From Clostridiaceae bacterium (GTDB lineage Bacteria; Bacillota; Clostridia; Saccharofermentanales; DTU023), in the NCBI GenBank assembly GCA_012521015.1, contig JAAYNE010000121.1, positions 1 to 34,709 on the forward strand: a stretch of 34,709 nt of DNA. Reading direction: 5' to 3'. Position numbers and translations under genes: made by a program. Positions 1-9,084 of this stretch are shown piece after piece. The notes below the pieces were generated by a model. That model saw only the letters and a program-made list of their open reading frames with translations. It searched no databases and was not told where the DNA came from. Numbering within the stretch: position 1 is the stretch's first letter; every line of letters starts with the position of its first letter.

Positions 1-2288
1 ATGATGAAGTTGTTGACGGGTTAGCGAAACTGTTTGACAATAAAAGATTTGCTTTAGATAGTTATCGTCGTTTTATTATGATGTTCAGTGATGTTGTTAT
101 GGAAATTGACAAGGCGAACTTTGAAAAAGTATTTGATGCTGCAAAAGAGGCTAAAGGCATTGAACTTGATACCGACTTGACAGCTGAAGATTTAGAAAAA
201 ATAGTTGCAGAATATAAAGTTATTTATAAAGAACAAACAGGCAATGATTTCCCGACAGATCCGTTTGAACAATTAATTTTATCTGTTACAGCAGTTTTCC
301 GTTCTTGGAATAATGAAAGAGCAATCTACTATCGTCGCATGAATAATATTCCTGCTGAATGGGGTACAGCCGTTAACGTACAAGAAATGGTTTATGGTAA
401 CATGGATGATACATGCGGTACCGGTGTTGCTTTTACCAGAGATCCTGCTACAGGCGAAAATGTTTTGTACGGTGAATATTTAATGAATGCTCAAGGTGAA
501 GACGTTGTTGCCGGAGTACGCACACCTGAACCGATTTCTCATTTAGAAGAACAATCAAAAGAATTATATGATCAATTTAAAGAAATTGGCGAAGTTCTAG
601 AAAAACACTATGGTGATATGCAAGACCTCGAGTTCACAATTGAGCGCGGCAAACTATTTATCCTGCAAACCAGAAATGGTAAACGAACAGCTCAAGCTGC
701 ATTGCGTATCGCTGTTGAAATGGCTGAAGAAGGTTTAATTTCCAAAGAAAAAGCTTTGCTGACAATTGACCCGAATCAACTTAATGCTTTATTGCATCCG
801 CAATTTGATCAAGCAAAATTAGCTGCAGCTGAACCTGTTGCTAAAGGCTTACCGGCTTCACCGGGTGCTGCTACAGGTGCCATTGTTTTCACAGCTCAAC
901 ATGCAAGCCAAGAAGCTGCAAAAGGCAAGAGCGTAATTTTAGTCCGTGATGAAACCTCCGCTGAAGATATTGAAGGTATGCATGCTGCTGAAGGTATCTT
1001 GACAGTGCGTGGTGGTATGACTTCTCATGCGGCTGTTGTAGCCCGTGGTATGGGTACTTGCTGTGTTGCCGGTTGTGGTGCGGTTTCGATTGATGAAGAA
1101 GCAGGCGTAATGACCATTGGAGGCGTAACATACAAAGAAGGTGATCAAATTTCATTAGACGGCTCAACCGGTTTTGTTTATGCAGGCAAAATTGACACTG
1201 TTAAAGCTGAAATTTCAGACCACATGAAAACAATCATGGACTGGGTTGATGAAATCAGAGTATTAAAAGTCAGAACCAATGCTGATTCACCGGAAGATTC
1301 ACAAACTGCGATCGATTTAGGTGCTGAAGGTATCGGATTAACCCGTACCGAGCATATGTTCTTTGCGGCAGACCGTATCTTACCTTTCCGTCGGATGATT
1401 GTTGCTGATACTGAAGAGGAAAGAAGAGCTGCGTTGGATCAAATTTTACCGGTTCAACAAGCAGACTTTGAAGGTATCTTTGAAGTAATGGTAGGCAAAC
1501 CTGTAACAATTCGTTTGTTAGATCCGCCCCTTCACGAATTCTTGCCTACAGAAGAAGCAGAAATTGCAGAATTGGCAAAAGATCTTGGTTTAGATATTGA
1601 CGATTTGAAAGCCAAGATACGTAGCTTAGAAGAAATCAATCCGATGCTCGGTCACAGAGGTTGCCGTTTGGCTATTTCATATCCGGAGATTGCTGAAATG
1701 CAAACCGCTGCGATTATCGGTGCTGCACTGGCAAAAACCACCGCTAATGAACCGATTGTTCCGGAAATCATGGTACCATTGGTAGGTGATGTCAAAGAAT
1801 TTGAATTTTTGAAAGATGTTATCACAGAGACTGCTGATGAACTGATTGCTGAAAGCGGCAAAAATTTAGAATATCACGTAGGTACAATGATTGAGATTCC
1901 GAGAGCTGCCTTGACATCAGATAAGATTGCTTTACAAGCAGATTTCTTCAGCTATGGAACCAATGACTTGACTCAAATGTCTTATGGTTTATCACGTGAT
2001 GATGCCGGTAAGATTTTGGATACTTATATCCATCGCGGTATTTATGATTCAGATCCGACAGCTCACTTAGACATTGAAGGTGTCGGTCGCTTGATGGAAT
2101 TGTCCTCAACTGAAGGTCGCAAGGCCAAGCCTGATATCAGTTTGGGAATCTGTGGTGAACACGGCGGTGATCCGGGTGCTGTAGAATTCTGTCATAGCTT
2201 GAACTTCGACTATGTTTCCTGTTCACCATACCGTGTACCGATTGCCAAATTAGCAGCTGCTCAAGCTCAAATTAAGAATCCGAGATAA
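1..2288 (+). CDS. ppdK: Pyruvate, phosphate dikinase, 5' partial
   Basis: The reading frame is open from base 3, so the gene begins upstream of the window; about 761 codons of a family usually near 875 are present. PPDK interconverts pyruvate and phosphoenolpyruvate using ATP/AMP, phosphate and pyrophosphate, and many anaerobes use it in glycolysis. The end of the nucleotide-binding domain is visible (LQTRNGKRTAQAALRIAVEM). The phosphohistidine domain follows, with GGMTSHAAVVARG; the His codon is at 1026-1028. The C-terminal PEP/pyruvate barrel has GLTRTEHMFF, NPMLGHRGCRL and GICGEHGGD, with the catalytic Cys codon at 2151-2153. All expected motifs are intact. A rho-independent terminator follows 42 bases after the stop, so this is the end of its transcription unit. 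The first in-frame ATG in the window (78) is internal to the protein. Confidence 0.97.
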   Translation, partial: DEVVDGLAKLFDNKRFALDSYRRFIMMFSDVVMEIDKANFEKVFDAAKEAKGIELDTDLTAEDLEKIVAEYKVIYKEQTGNDFPTDPFEQLILSVTAVFRSWNNERAIYYRRMNNIPAEWGTAVNVQEMVYGNMDDTCGTGVAFTRDPATGENVLYGEYLMNAQGEDVVAGVRTPEPISHLEEQSKELYDQFKEIGEVLEKHYGDMQDLEFTIERGKLFILQTRNGKRTAQAALRIAVEMAEEGLISKEKALLTIDPNQLNALLHPQFDQAKLAAAEPVAKGLPASPGAATGAIVFTAQHASQEAAKGKSVILVRDETSAEDIEGMHAAEGILTVRGGMTSHAAVVARGMGTCCVAGCGAVSIDEEAGVMTIGGVTYKEGDQISLDGSTGFVYAGKIDTVKAEISDHMKTIMDWVDEIRVLKVRTNADSPEDSQTAIDLGAEGIGLTRTEHMFFAADRILPFRRMIVADTEEERRAALDQILPVQQADFEGIFEVMVGKPVTIRLLDPPLHEFLPTEEAEIAELAKDLGLDIDDLKAKIRSLEEINPMLGHRGCRLAISYPEIAEMQTAAIIGAALAKTTANEPIVPEIMVPLVGDVKEFEFLKDVITETADELIAESGKNLEYHVGTMIEIPRAALTSDKIALQADFFSYGTNDLTQMSYGLSRDDAGKILDTYIHRGIYDSDPTAHLDIEGVGRLMELSSTEGRKAKPDISLGICGEHGGDPGAVEFCHSLNFDYVSCSPYRVPIAKLAAAQAQIKNPR

Positions 2289-2330
2289 TTATTCGAATGA
2301 GAAGCTGTTTAAGCAGATCATGAGGAGAAT

Positions 2331-2370
2331 AAAAAGACCGCTTCGTTGTTCATGGGAGGCGGTTTTTTTA
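2331..2370 (+). terminator. Rho-independent terminator after ppdK
   Basis: CCGCTTC pairs with GGGAGGCGG (one T-G wobble). The flanking AAAAAGA continues the stem into a run of seven T. It lies 42 bases past the ppdK stop. Confidence 0.85.
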
Positions 2371-2425
2371 TTTCTATATAGTTTATTTGTAACTCAAATG
2401 TAATGAAAATAATTCTCCCGGATTC

Positions 2426-2454
2426 TTGACGAACTACAACATGTATGGTAGAAA
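2426..2454 (+). promoter_or_regulatory. Probable sigma-A promoter of the riboswitch-nrdDG unit
   Basis: TTGACG (2426-2431), a 17-base spacer, then TAGAAA (2449-2454). It sits immediately upstream of the riboswitch and after the ppdK terminator. The -10 matches the consensus at only 4 of 6 bases. Confidence 0.5.
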
Positions 2455-2464
2455 TATTAAGGAA

Positions 2465-2665
2465 CAACTACATATAGTACTTTCAAGTCGTCGCAAGACG
2501 TACATGGAAACAGGTGTAAATCCTGTGCGGTCCCGCCGCTGTAACGCTTATCGAATTTCACATAACCACTGAGCTTTAAGCTTGGGAAGGGTGAAAGGGG
2601 AGCGAAGCCAGAATACATGTCTTGAAAGGTATCCGTGTCACGATGTATGACAGGAGCGGGTAAAC
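2465..2665 (+). promoter_or_regulatory. Cobalamin (B12) riboswitch
   Basis: The conserved core of the AdoCbl-type aptamer is visible. GGAAACAGGTG followed by AATCCTGTGCGGTCCCGCC and GCTGTAA lies at about 2505-2545, and the degenerate B12-box (GCCAGAATACATGTC) at about 2608-2622. The distal part (ACAGGAGCGGG) closes the element; outer boundaries are approximate. The downstream genes encode a B12-independent ribonucleotide reductase. Control of such enzymes by B12 riboswitches is an established theme in bacteria that also carry the B12-dependent class II enzyme. I therefore infer repression of nrdDG by cobalamin, and a class II enzyme elsewhere in the genome. Confidence 0.9.
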
Positions 2666-2701
2666 ATATTGCAGATTTTTCGATATCTATATTTTGTTTA
2701 T

Positions 2702-2729
2702 AACTCTCTTCTGTCGGAAGGGAGTTTTT
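2702..2729 (+). promoter_or_regulatory. Expression-platform hairpin overlapping the nrdD ribosome binding site
   Basis: AACTCTCTTC pairs with GAAGGGAGTT (10 bp, one T-G wobble) around a short loop, followed by a short T run (the last T at 2729) and then the start codon at 2730. The 3' arm contains GGAAGGGAG, the only Shine-Dalgarno sequence for nrdD. The hairpin could therefore terminate transcription or hide the ribosome binding site; the T run is short, so either is possible. Confidence 0.7.
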
Positions 2730-5039
2730 ATGTTAAATAGAGCAGGGTTGGCGTACCCGAAGAACATTCTTAAACGCGATGGTTCGTTGATGCCTTTTGA
2801 TGCTTATAAAATCCGCCAAGCTATCAGTAAGGCAAATCGTACAATACCAAGTGAAACAATGAGCGATCAGGACTTGGATGCGATTACTGCTAATGTTGTA
2901 CGCAAGCTTCAGGATGCAGACACTCCGGGAGTAGAACAAATACAAGACATTGTTGAGTTAGAATTGATGAGTTTTGGTGTTGTGCGTACTGCGAAGGCTT
3001 ATGTTCTCTATAGAGCAGAGCATGCTAAACGCAGACAGGCAGCAAACAATCTTATGGAGAGTTATAAGCAAATTACTTTTACCGACTCGCTCGACAGTGA
3101 CTTGAAAAGAGAAAATGCCAACATAGACGGCAATACTGCAATGGGTACTATGTTGAAGTACGGCTCCGAGGGGGCAAAATCTTTTGTTGATAACTATGTT
3201 TTACCGGAAGATATGGCACATGCACATGCTGACGGTTTGATCCATATCCATGACAAAGATTTTTATATGCTGACGGCAACTTGCTGTCAAATTGATTTGC
3301 AAAAGCTTTTTGCACATGGATTTTCAACCGGTCACGGACATTTAAGGAGCCCGCAAAGCATTGAAAGTTATGCTGCTCTTGCCTGTATTGCAATACAGGC
3401 TAATCAAAATGAAATGCATGGAGGACAGAGTATTCCGGACTTTGACTATGCTATGGCGGAGGGTGTGAATAAAAGCTTCCGCAAGCATCTTGCTGATGTG
3501 CGAAATAGTCTTGAAGATTTGACAAGCGTTTTATATTATTCATCTTCCAATGCAGAGAACTCAGAAAACGCCGGTACTGAATTGCTGAAAAAATTAGATG
3601 GCAAGAGTTACGATGACTTATTGACTATGATGGCAGAGCTTGAAGAAGGGAAAGAAGAATATACATTATTGGATATTATTAATAAACGCACGATTCGCAG
3701 CACAAATCAGGCGATGCAGGCTTTAATCCATAATTTAAATACGATGAATTCAAGGGCAGGGGCGCAAGTTCCTTTCAGTTCTCTTAATTACGGAACAGAT
3801 ACTTCAGAAGCCGGTCGTCTGGTAATTCGTGAATTGTTGCATGCAACCTGGGACGGCTTGGGCAGAGGCGAAACGGCTATTTTTCCGGTGCAGATTTTTA
3901 AGGTGAAAGATGGCATCAATACTAAGCCGAGCGACAAAAATTACGATCTATTTAAACTAGCCGTAAAAGTTTCTGCAAGAAGATTGTTTCCCAATTTCAG
4001 CTTTCTCGATGCTCCTTATAACATTGCTTTTTATAAAGAGGGTGACAGTAATTCCGAGGTGGCATATATGGGCTGTCGAACAAGAGTTATAAGTAATGCT
4101 TATGATCCGAATCATGAGTGCACCAAAGGTAGAGGGAATCTAAGCTTTACGTCCATTAATCTGGTACGTCTCGGTATTGAGGCAAGGGGTGATTTAGAAA
4201 AATTTTATCAAAGTCTCGATCAAACGATGGAGCTTGTTTTTCGTCAGTTGAGACAGCGTTTTGAAATTCAACGCAGAAAAAAAGCGAAAAATTATCCCTT
4301 CCTCATGGGACAGGGCTTATGGCTGGGTTCCGAACACTTGGAAGAGGATGAAGAATTAACAGAGATTTGGAAGCACGGTACACTTTCTCTTGGTTTTATC
4401 GGACTGGCGGAGTGTCTTGTTGCTTTGACCGGAAATCATCATGGTGAATCTAATGAAAGTCAGAAATTGGGTCTTGAGATTATTACTCACATGCGTAAAA
4501 AATGTGATGAGCGCACGCAAGCGGAGCTATTGAATTACACATTACTGGCGACCCCGGCGGAAGGGCTCTCCGGTCGTTTTGTCAATATTGACAGAGAACG
4601 TTTCGGAAAGCTCCCCGGGATTACCGATCGAGAATACTATACAAATTCTTTTCATATACCTGTGTACTTTCCGATTTCAGCAACGAGAAAAATCGATCTT
4701 GAAGCCCCCTATCATGCTTTGACGAATGCCGGGCATATCTCCTACATTGAGATGGATGGTGATCCTTTGCAGAACCTTGAAGCCTTTGAACAATTAATTC
4801 TTTACATGAAAGAAAGAGAGATAGGCTACGGGTCAATTAATCACCCTATTGATCATGATCCCATTTGCGGCTATAGCGGCATTATCGGTGATGTATGCCC
4901 CGGCTGCGGCAGAAAAGAGAGTGAGGGACCACGTTTTCATCGTATCCGTCGTATCACGGGATATCTCGTTGGAACTGTAGACCGTTTTAATGATGCTAAG
5001 AGAAAGGAGCTTTTTGATCGTGAAAAACACTCCCTATAA
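2730..5039 (+). CDS. nrdD: Anaerobic (class III) ribonucleoside-triphosphate reductase
   Basis: This 769-residue glycyl-radical enzyme reduces ribonucleotides to deoxyribonucleotides in the absence of oxygen. The start at 2730 is chosen because GGAAGGGAG lies five bases upstream; an in-frame ATG at 2694 lies in the leader before the hairpin and has no SD. An N-terminal ATP-cone (about residues 12-100, KRDGSLMPFDAYKIRQA) is followed by the barrel with CCQIDL and QNEMHGG motifs. The C-terminus has the glycyl-radical motif RITGYL (Gly about 744). Just before it is a zinc-binding segment reading DPICGYSG then VCPGCGR. Only three Cys are present where the family usually has two CxxC pairs; the first is Asp. 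nrdG overlaps the 3' end, so the two are co-translated. Expression is probably set by the upstream B12 riboswitch. Confidence 0.96.
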   Translation: MLNRAGLAYPKNILKRDGSLMPFDAYKIRQAISKANRTIPSETMSDQDLDAITANVVRKLQDADTPGVEQIQDIVELELMSFGVVRTAKAYVLYRAEHAKRRQAANNLMESYKQITFTDSLDSDLKRENANIDGNTAMGTMLKYGSEGAKSFVDNYVLPEDMAHAHADGLIHIHDKDFYMLTATCCQIDLQKLFAHGFSTGHGHLRSPQSIESYAALACIAIQANQNEMHGGQSIPDFDYAMAEGVNKSFRKHLADVRNSLEDLTSVLYYSSSNAENSENAGTELLKKLDGKSYDDLLTMMAELEEGKEEYTLLDIINKRTIRSTNQAMQALIHNLNTMNSRAGAQVPFSSLNYGTDTSEAGRLVIRELLHATWDGLGRGETAIFPVQIFKVKDGINTKPSDKNYDLFKLAVKVSARRLFPNFSFLDAPYNIAFYKEGDSNSEVAYMGCRTRVISNAYDPNHECTKGRGNLSFTSINLVRLGIEARGDLEKFYQSLDQTMELVFRQLRQRFEIQRRKKAKNYPFLMGQGLWLGSEHLEEDEELTEIWKHGTLSLGFIGLAECLVALTGNHHGESNESQKLGLEIITHMRKKCDERTQAELLNYTLLATPAEGLSGRFVNIDRERFGKLPGITDREYYTNSFHIPVYFPISATRKIDLEAPYHALTNAGHISYIEMDGDPLQNLEAFEQLILYMKEREIGYGSINHPIDHDPICGYSGIIGDVCPGCGRKESEGPRFHRIRRITGYLVGTVDRFNDAKRKELFDREKHSL

Positions 5040-5565
5040 ATATGCAGAAGATGCTTACCTTCATCTGGCCGGTCTGGAAAAACATTCTATTGTTGATGGT
5101 CCGGGGATCAGGATGGTGGTATTTGCACAAGGCTGTCCTCACCGTTGTCCCGGTTGTCATAATCCGGAAACCCACTTACCACTTGGCGGTGAAAAGCGGT
5201 CAGTAGATGAACTGCTTGTATACTATGAAGAAAGCAATTTGCTGCGTGGCGTAACGCTATCCGGCGGTGAACCTTTTTGGCAGGCAAAGGCATTTTCTTG
5301 CTTAGCAAAAGCCATACGTGAGCGAGGCGGTGATGTAATAACGTATACCGGATATTATTATGAGGTTTTACAGAAAATGAATGATCCGGACGTTGATGCT
5401 CTCATTTCCTATACCGATTTGCTGATAGATGGTCCTTTCATAAAAGAATTGAAAACTTTGACACTGGCTTTTCGCGGTTCCAGCAATCAGCGACTTATTC
5501 CCTTAAGTGAAGCAGGGAAAGAACTTTGTCAAATCATAGAATTAGCACAAGTAGTACATTTTTAA
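5020..5565 (+). CDS. nrdG: Anaerobic ribonucleotide reductase activating protein
   Basis: A radical SAM enzyme of 181 residues that generates the glycyl radical on NrdD. The GTG at 5020 is preferred, with AAAGGAG ten bases upstream; an in-frame ATG at 4990 lies further inside nrdD and lacks an SD. The cluster-binding motif CxxxCxxC is at Cys39, Cys43 and Cys46 (GCPHRCPGCHN), and GLEKHSIVDGPGIR is the typical family N-terminus. SGGEPFWQ and TYTGYYYE follow. It overlaps nrdD by 20 bases, the standard operon arrangement. Nothing looks damaged. Confidence 0.95.
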   Translation: MKNTPYKYAEDAYLHLAGLEKHSIVDGPGIRMVVFAQGCPHRCPGCHNPETHLPLGGEKRSVDELLVYYEESNLLRGVTLSGGEPFWQAKAFSCLAKAIRERGGDVITYTGYYYEVLQKMNDPDVDALISYTDLLIDGPFIKELKTLTLAFRGSSNQRLIPLSEAGKELCQIIELAQVVHF

Positions 5566-5631
5566 TTTGCAAATAAATAGTCAAACGGGCTGGAAATTAT
5601 TTATTAGATACTTGATAGAGTATGAAAATAA

Positions 5632-6438
5632 TTGTTATTATCTAGTAATATGACTATTCAATCAACAAACACATCAAATAGGACGGTTAACCAAAAGCCT
5701 AGAGCGACTGAATTGGATGTGATTCGGGGTTTGGCTATTTTTTTTACGATAATTCATCATTTTATGTATGATGTTCATTTTATCTTCGGCTATCCGTATT
5801 TCAGTTGGCTGTTCGGTCCGGTAATGGAGAGTGTTTTCCATCCGTTGGCCTATATTATGTTTCTTGGTGTTGCCGGTATCAGCAGCAGTTTTTCTCGTAA
5901 TAATATCAAGCGCTCAGGGAGACTTGCGCTGATTGCGATAGGTTTAAATCTGGTAACTTTGATTATCTCTATAGTTATAAAATCCGATTATTATATTCTG
6001 TGGCAAATGCTTCATTGTTTGGCACTGTGTACTTTGCTGAATGGTTTATTTGAAAAAACAGCTTTGAAAGAAAAAACAAAAATTATAGTTTTGCTTCTTG
6101 CGGGTTTTTTAATTATTTTTTATCTGCCGCAAATTATTAAGGTTTTTAAATTAGACTCCAAAGGGTCTCCATTATTCTTACCGTTCGGTATCGGTCATTT
6201 GCGTCCGGAAGTTCCGGATATGATTGATTATTTACCCCTGATTCCGTATAGCGGATGTTTTTTTGTCGGTGTAGCTTTGGGAAAAATAATTTATCCTGAC
6301 GGTGTAGTACAAAAACAATATTGTACCGAAAAAATATTTAAACCTTTAGCTTTTATGGGAAGGCATTCTTTGCTAATTTATGCAATTCATCAACCGATTT
6401 GGATAGCCTTGATTTGGTTATGGACAAAGATTTCTTAA
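5632..6438 (+). CDS. DUF1624 / heparan-alpha-glucosaminide N-acetyltransferase-like membrane protein
   Basis: An integral membrane protein of up to 268 residues with about seven hydrophobic segments. The N-terminal signature RATELDVIRGLAIFFTIIHH is typical of DUF1624 and related acyltransferase-like membrane proteins, which in characterised relatives move acyl groups across the membrane. The substrate here is unknown. The start is uncertain. TTG at 5632 has a weak GATAGAG 11 bases upstream, whereas ATG at 5650 has no visible SD. It lies 66-84 bases after nrdG and 17 bases before hemZ in the same direction. No separate promoter is obvious, so it may be read with the nrdDG unit. Confidence 0.8.
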   Translation: MLLSSNMTIQSTNTSNRTVNQKPRATELDVIRGLAIFFTIIHHFMYDVHFIFGYPYFSWLFGPVMESVFHPLAYIMFLGVAGISSSFSRNNIKRSGRLALIAIGLNLVTLIISIVIKSDYYILWQMLHCLALCTLLNGLFEKTALKEKTKIIVLLLAGFLIIFYLPQIIKVFKLDSKGSPLFLPFGIGHLRPEVPDMIDYLPLIPYSGCFFVGVALGKIIYPDGVVQKQYCTEKIFKPLAFMGRHSLLIYAIHQPIWIALIWLWTKIS

Positions 6439-6455
6439 TCCGGGAATATTGATTT

Positions 6456-7946
6456 ATGCAAGTAATTTTAGAAAATCATCAAGAATATCAGAGCATTGCA
6501 GAAATTTTGCGCCTGTTTTTTCTTGAGGTCGGGAAATTGGAATCAGGTGTTATCTTGGTGGCGGATTCAGAATATGCAGATATTATTTTACATTCATTTA
6601 TTGAATGTGAAGTCAGTGTAGAGCAAATGCGTAGCCAAGCTGATCAGACTGAAATATCGGTGCAAAGCAGAATTGTAGGTTCGGATTTGTCGATTGCAAC
6701 AAAAGTTGTACCTTCTGCGCTTAGACGTGAGATAAAGAGACAAACCTATTTCTTATTGAGTAAATTAACCAATGTTCACTATCCATGGGGATCACTCACC
6801 GGAGTGAGACCAACTCAAATAGTTTATCGCAGCTTTTTAGAGAATCACCATGATAAAAATCTGACAATTCAAGACTTAATAGAGGATTGGTATGTTGTGC
6901 CAGATAAAGCTGAAATCGGTTTAAAAACTGCTGTGACAGAAGCTAAAATTTTAGCTGCTTTACAATCTGAATTACCGATGCTGTATATAGGAGTTCCTTT
7001 TTGTACAACAAGGTGCAGTTATTGTAGTTTTATTACGCAAGATGCGATCAATATGGGTACAAAATTAGACATCTATGTACAAGCTTTATTGCAGGAGATT
7101 ACAGAGATTTCAGATTATTTCAAACGAATCAATAAGCCATTTCAAGCGATTTATATGGGCGGAGGTACGCCGACAGTTCTTTCCGATCAAGGTTTTACCA
7201 AAGTTATAACTGCAATTAAGGAGCAAGTTCCGCAAATAGAGAATTGTGAAATTACAATTGAAGCCGGGCGCCCTGATTCGATTACGCCTGCAAAGTTAGC
7301 GGCAATCAAAACCATAGCTGAAGCCAGGATATGTATTAATCCTCAAACAATGCATGATCAGACATTACAGATTATCGGTAGAAACCACTCGGTTGAAGAT
7401 GTTTATCGAGCATATGAATTGGCACGTGCTAATGATTTTTCGTCGATTAATATGGATTTAATATTGGGACTTCCAGGTGAAACCGGAGAAGATTTTTTAT
7501 ATTCCTTAGATAAGTTATTGGAACTTGATCCGGAGAGTATCACAATTCATACTATGGCATTAAAAAGATCTGCTTTTTTAGAACAACAATATGCCGCACA
7601 ATATTTGAAATTAAGATTTCCCGATCGGGAATTAAGTAATACTTTCAGTATTGCAATTCAGAAATTGGCAAAACAAGGTTATCAACCATACTATTTATAT
7701 CGGCAAAAGAATACACGTGGCGGTTTGGAGAATATTGGTTTTACGAAAACGGGATATGCCTGTGTTTATAATGTTGGTATGATGAGTGATCAAATTTCAA
7801 TAGTTGGTCTGGGTAGTGGTTCGAGTTCAAAGAGAGTTGATGGCGATCGATTAGAGCGGATATATAATCCGAAAGACTTGACAAATTATGTTGAGCGGCT
7901 TGCAGAAATAATTCAACGCAAGATAAATTTCTTCAGCGAATCATAA
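6456..7946 (+). CDS. hemZ: HemZ-type coproporphyrinogen III oxidase-like radical SAM protein
   Basis: A 496-residue protein of the oxygen-independent coproporphyrinogen oxidase superfamily. The long N-terminal domain with PWGSLTGVRPTQI (about residues 110-122) is diagnostic of the HemZ subgroup of Bacillota rather than HemN/HemW. The radical SAM motif is Cys183, Cys187, Cys190 (PFCTTRCSYCSF), followed by YMGGGTPTVL, EAGRPDSI and DLILGLPGET. The biochemical role of HemZ is less settled than that of HemN, and no other haem genes are in the window, so a haem-synthesis role is an assumption. The SD is weak (CGGGAA). The gene converges on the minus-strand deacetylase gene. Confidence 0.88.
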   Translation: MQVILENHQEYQSIAEILRLFFLEVGKLESGVILVADSEYADIILHSFIECEVSVEQMRSQADQTEISVQSRIVGSDLSIATKVVPSALRREIKRQTYFLLSKLTNVHYPWGSLTGVRPTQIVYRSFLENHHDKNLTIQDLIEDWYVVPDKAEIGLKTAVTEAKILAALQSELPMLYIGVPFCTTRCSYCSFITQDAINMGTKLDIYVQALLQEITEISDYFKRINKPFQAIYMGGGTPTVLSDQGFTKVITAIKEQVPQIENCEITIEAGRPDSITPAKLAAIKTIAEARICINPQTMHDQTLQIIGRNHSVEDVYRAYELARANDFSSINMDLILGLPGETGEDFLYSLDKLLELDPESITIHTMALKRSAFLEQQYAAQYLKLRFPDRELSNTFSIAIQKLAKQGYQPYYLYRQKNTRGGLENIGFTKTGYACVYNVGMMSDQISIVGLGSGSSSKRVDGDRLERIYNPKDLTNYVERLAEIIQRKINFFSES

Positions 7947-7966
7947 ACTGGTGTTTGATTTTATAT

Positions 7967-7987
7967 AATAATGACGCAATTATTTTT
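7967..7987 (+). terminator. Weak AT-rich terminator-like hairpin between convergent genes
   Basis: AATAAT and ATTATT form a 6-bp stem around GACGCA, followed by a short T run. It lies in the 52-base gap between hemZ and the convergent deacetylase gene. The stem is weak. Confidence 0.3.
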
Positions 7988-7998
7988 GTCGAGTCGAA

Positions 7999-9081
7999 TT
8001 AATAACCTAACTCATCTACCGGCGAATTATGGATTCCGTGTGGGATTAGTGGAACTTCATAAATCTCATACAATTCAGAAACCGTGACAAAACGATAATT
8101 TTGTTCGTATAGGATAGGTAAACTTTGTTTCAAAGCTTCAAGTGTCTCGGGAAATAAAGAATGCATGAGGATTACTGATCCGGGTCTGGTATTTTCTATG
8201 GAATTGCTAATTAAATTTGCATTTCGCAAACGCCAGTCTTCAGTATCATGATTCCAAATAATATGAGGATATGGTAAAGCTTCCAGAACTGAATCATTAT
8301 AAGCACCATATGGCGGACGGATCATAGTAGGGGTAATACCCGTATACTCCTTAATTTTTTCATTTGTCAGATTAATTTCTGCAAGTAATTCTTCATGCGA
8401 TAATGTTGTTAAATCCGGATGACTGAATGAGTGATTAGCGATTTCAGAACCTTGTTCTGCGATTGCTTTTACAGTATCTGAATAATAATCTATTCGACTT
8501 CCAACCAGGAAAAATGTGGCATGAGCATTATATTCGTTTAACAAATCTAAAATTTCCAAATCAACTTCATCGTATGGACCGTCGTCAAAGGTCAGAGCAA
8601 TATAATTATAATCAACTAAAGAGTATAAGGATTTCTCTGAAGCTGAAGGTTCGGTCGTTTCGCCGGGTTGGTTTTTTTCAGGATCCGAAGTATCAGATTC
8701 TTTAGAATTTGCAGGATCTGAATCAGATTCAGAAATCGTTTTTTCAGTTTTTTCGCTACTAATACTTGATAAATCTATGATTGAGTGTAGGGTATTGCCG
8801 TCCTGATTGATGTTTTGCTCTTGACTATTCAAGGAATTTTGTTCAAGAGAATTATGTTCATCAGTCGGATCAATTTGACTTTGCTGATCGGTTTGCTTTA
8901 AATTGTTTTCGGAGATCGAATCTGGAGCGTCTTGCATGACTAATCGGGCTGTGCTTTTAATTTTTTGTGAATTTAAAAGAAACAAAATAATGACTGCAAT
9001 AATTAGCAATCCACTGAGTACAGGAGCTACAATTTTCAGGATATTTCTTTTTTGATGTTCTTTATTATGTTCTTTATTCAT
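7999..9081 (-). CDS. Membrane-anchored polysaccharide deacetylase (NodB domain)
   Basis: A 360-residue carbohydrate esterase 4 protein. A basic N-terminus and one transmembrane helix (about residues 14-37) anchor it, with the rest outside the cell. Residues about 40-150 are a low-complexity linker rich in Ser, Glu, Asp and Asn. The NodB domain begins near 158 and has every catalytic motif: TFDDGP (Asp166, Asp167), HSFSHP (His217, His221, metal ligands), RPPYGA (255-260), DTEDW (279-283) and LMHS (His307). Family members remove acetyl groups from peptidoglycan or other acetylated glycans; peptidoglycan is the likely substrate but is not proven by sequence. It is transcribed alone, convergent with hemZ and divergent from rnr. 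No good SD is visible before the ATG. Confidence 0.93.
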   Translation of the reverse strand: MNKEHNKEHQKRNILKIVAPVLSGLLIIAVIILFLLNSQKIKSTARLVMQDAPDSISENNLKQTDQQSQIDPTDEHNSLEQNSLNSQEQNINQDGNTLHSIIDLSSISSEKTEKTISESDSDPANSKESDTSDPEKNQPGETTEPSASEKSLYSLVDYNYIALTFDDGPYDEVDLEILDLLNEYNAHATFFLVGSRIDYYSDTVKAIAEQGSEIANHSFSHPDLTTLSHEELLAEINLTNEKIKEYTGITPTMIRPPYGAYNDSVLEALPYPHIIWNHDTEDWRLRNANLISNSIENTRPGSVILMHSLFPETLEALKQSLPILYEQNYRFVTVSELYEIYEVPLIPHGIHNSPVDELGY

Positions 9082-9084
9082 GGT

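Noticed and set aside
889-1167. Overlapping minus-strand frames inside ppdK (also 939-1148, 1270-1509, 1652-1861)
   Set aside because: They are antisense to strongly conserved PPDK coding sequence and have no SD or protein-like motifs.
2694-2729. An upstream ATG that would extend NrdD by 12 residues
   Set aside because: It lies in the leader before the expression-platform hairpin and has no SD; the ATG at 2730 has GGAAGGGAG at good spacing and begins the family-like sequence soon after.
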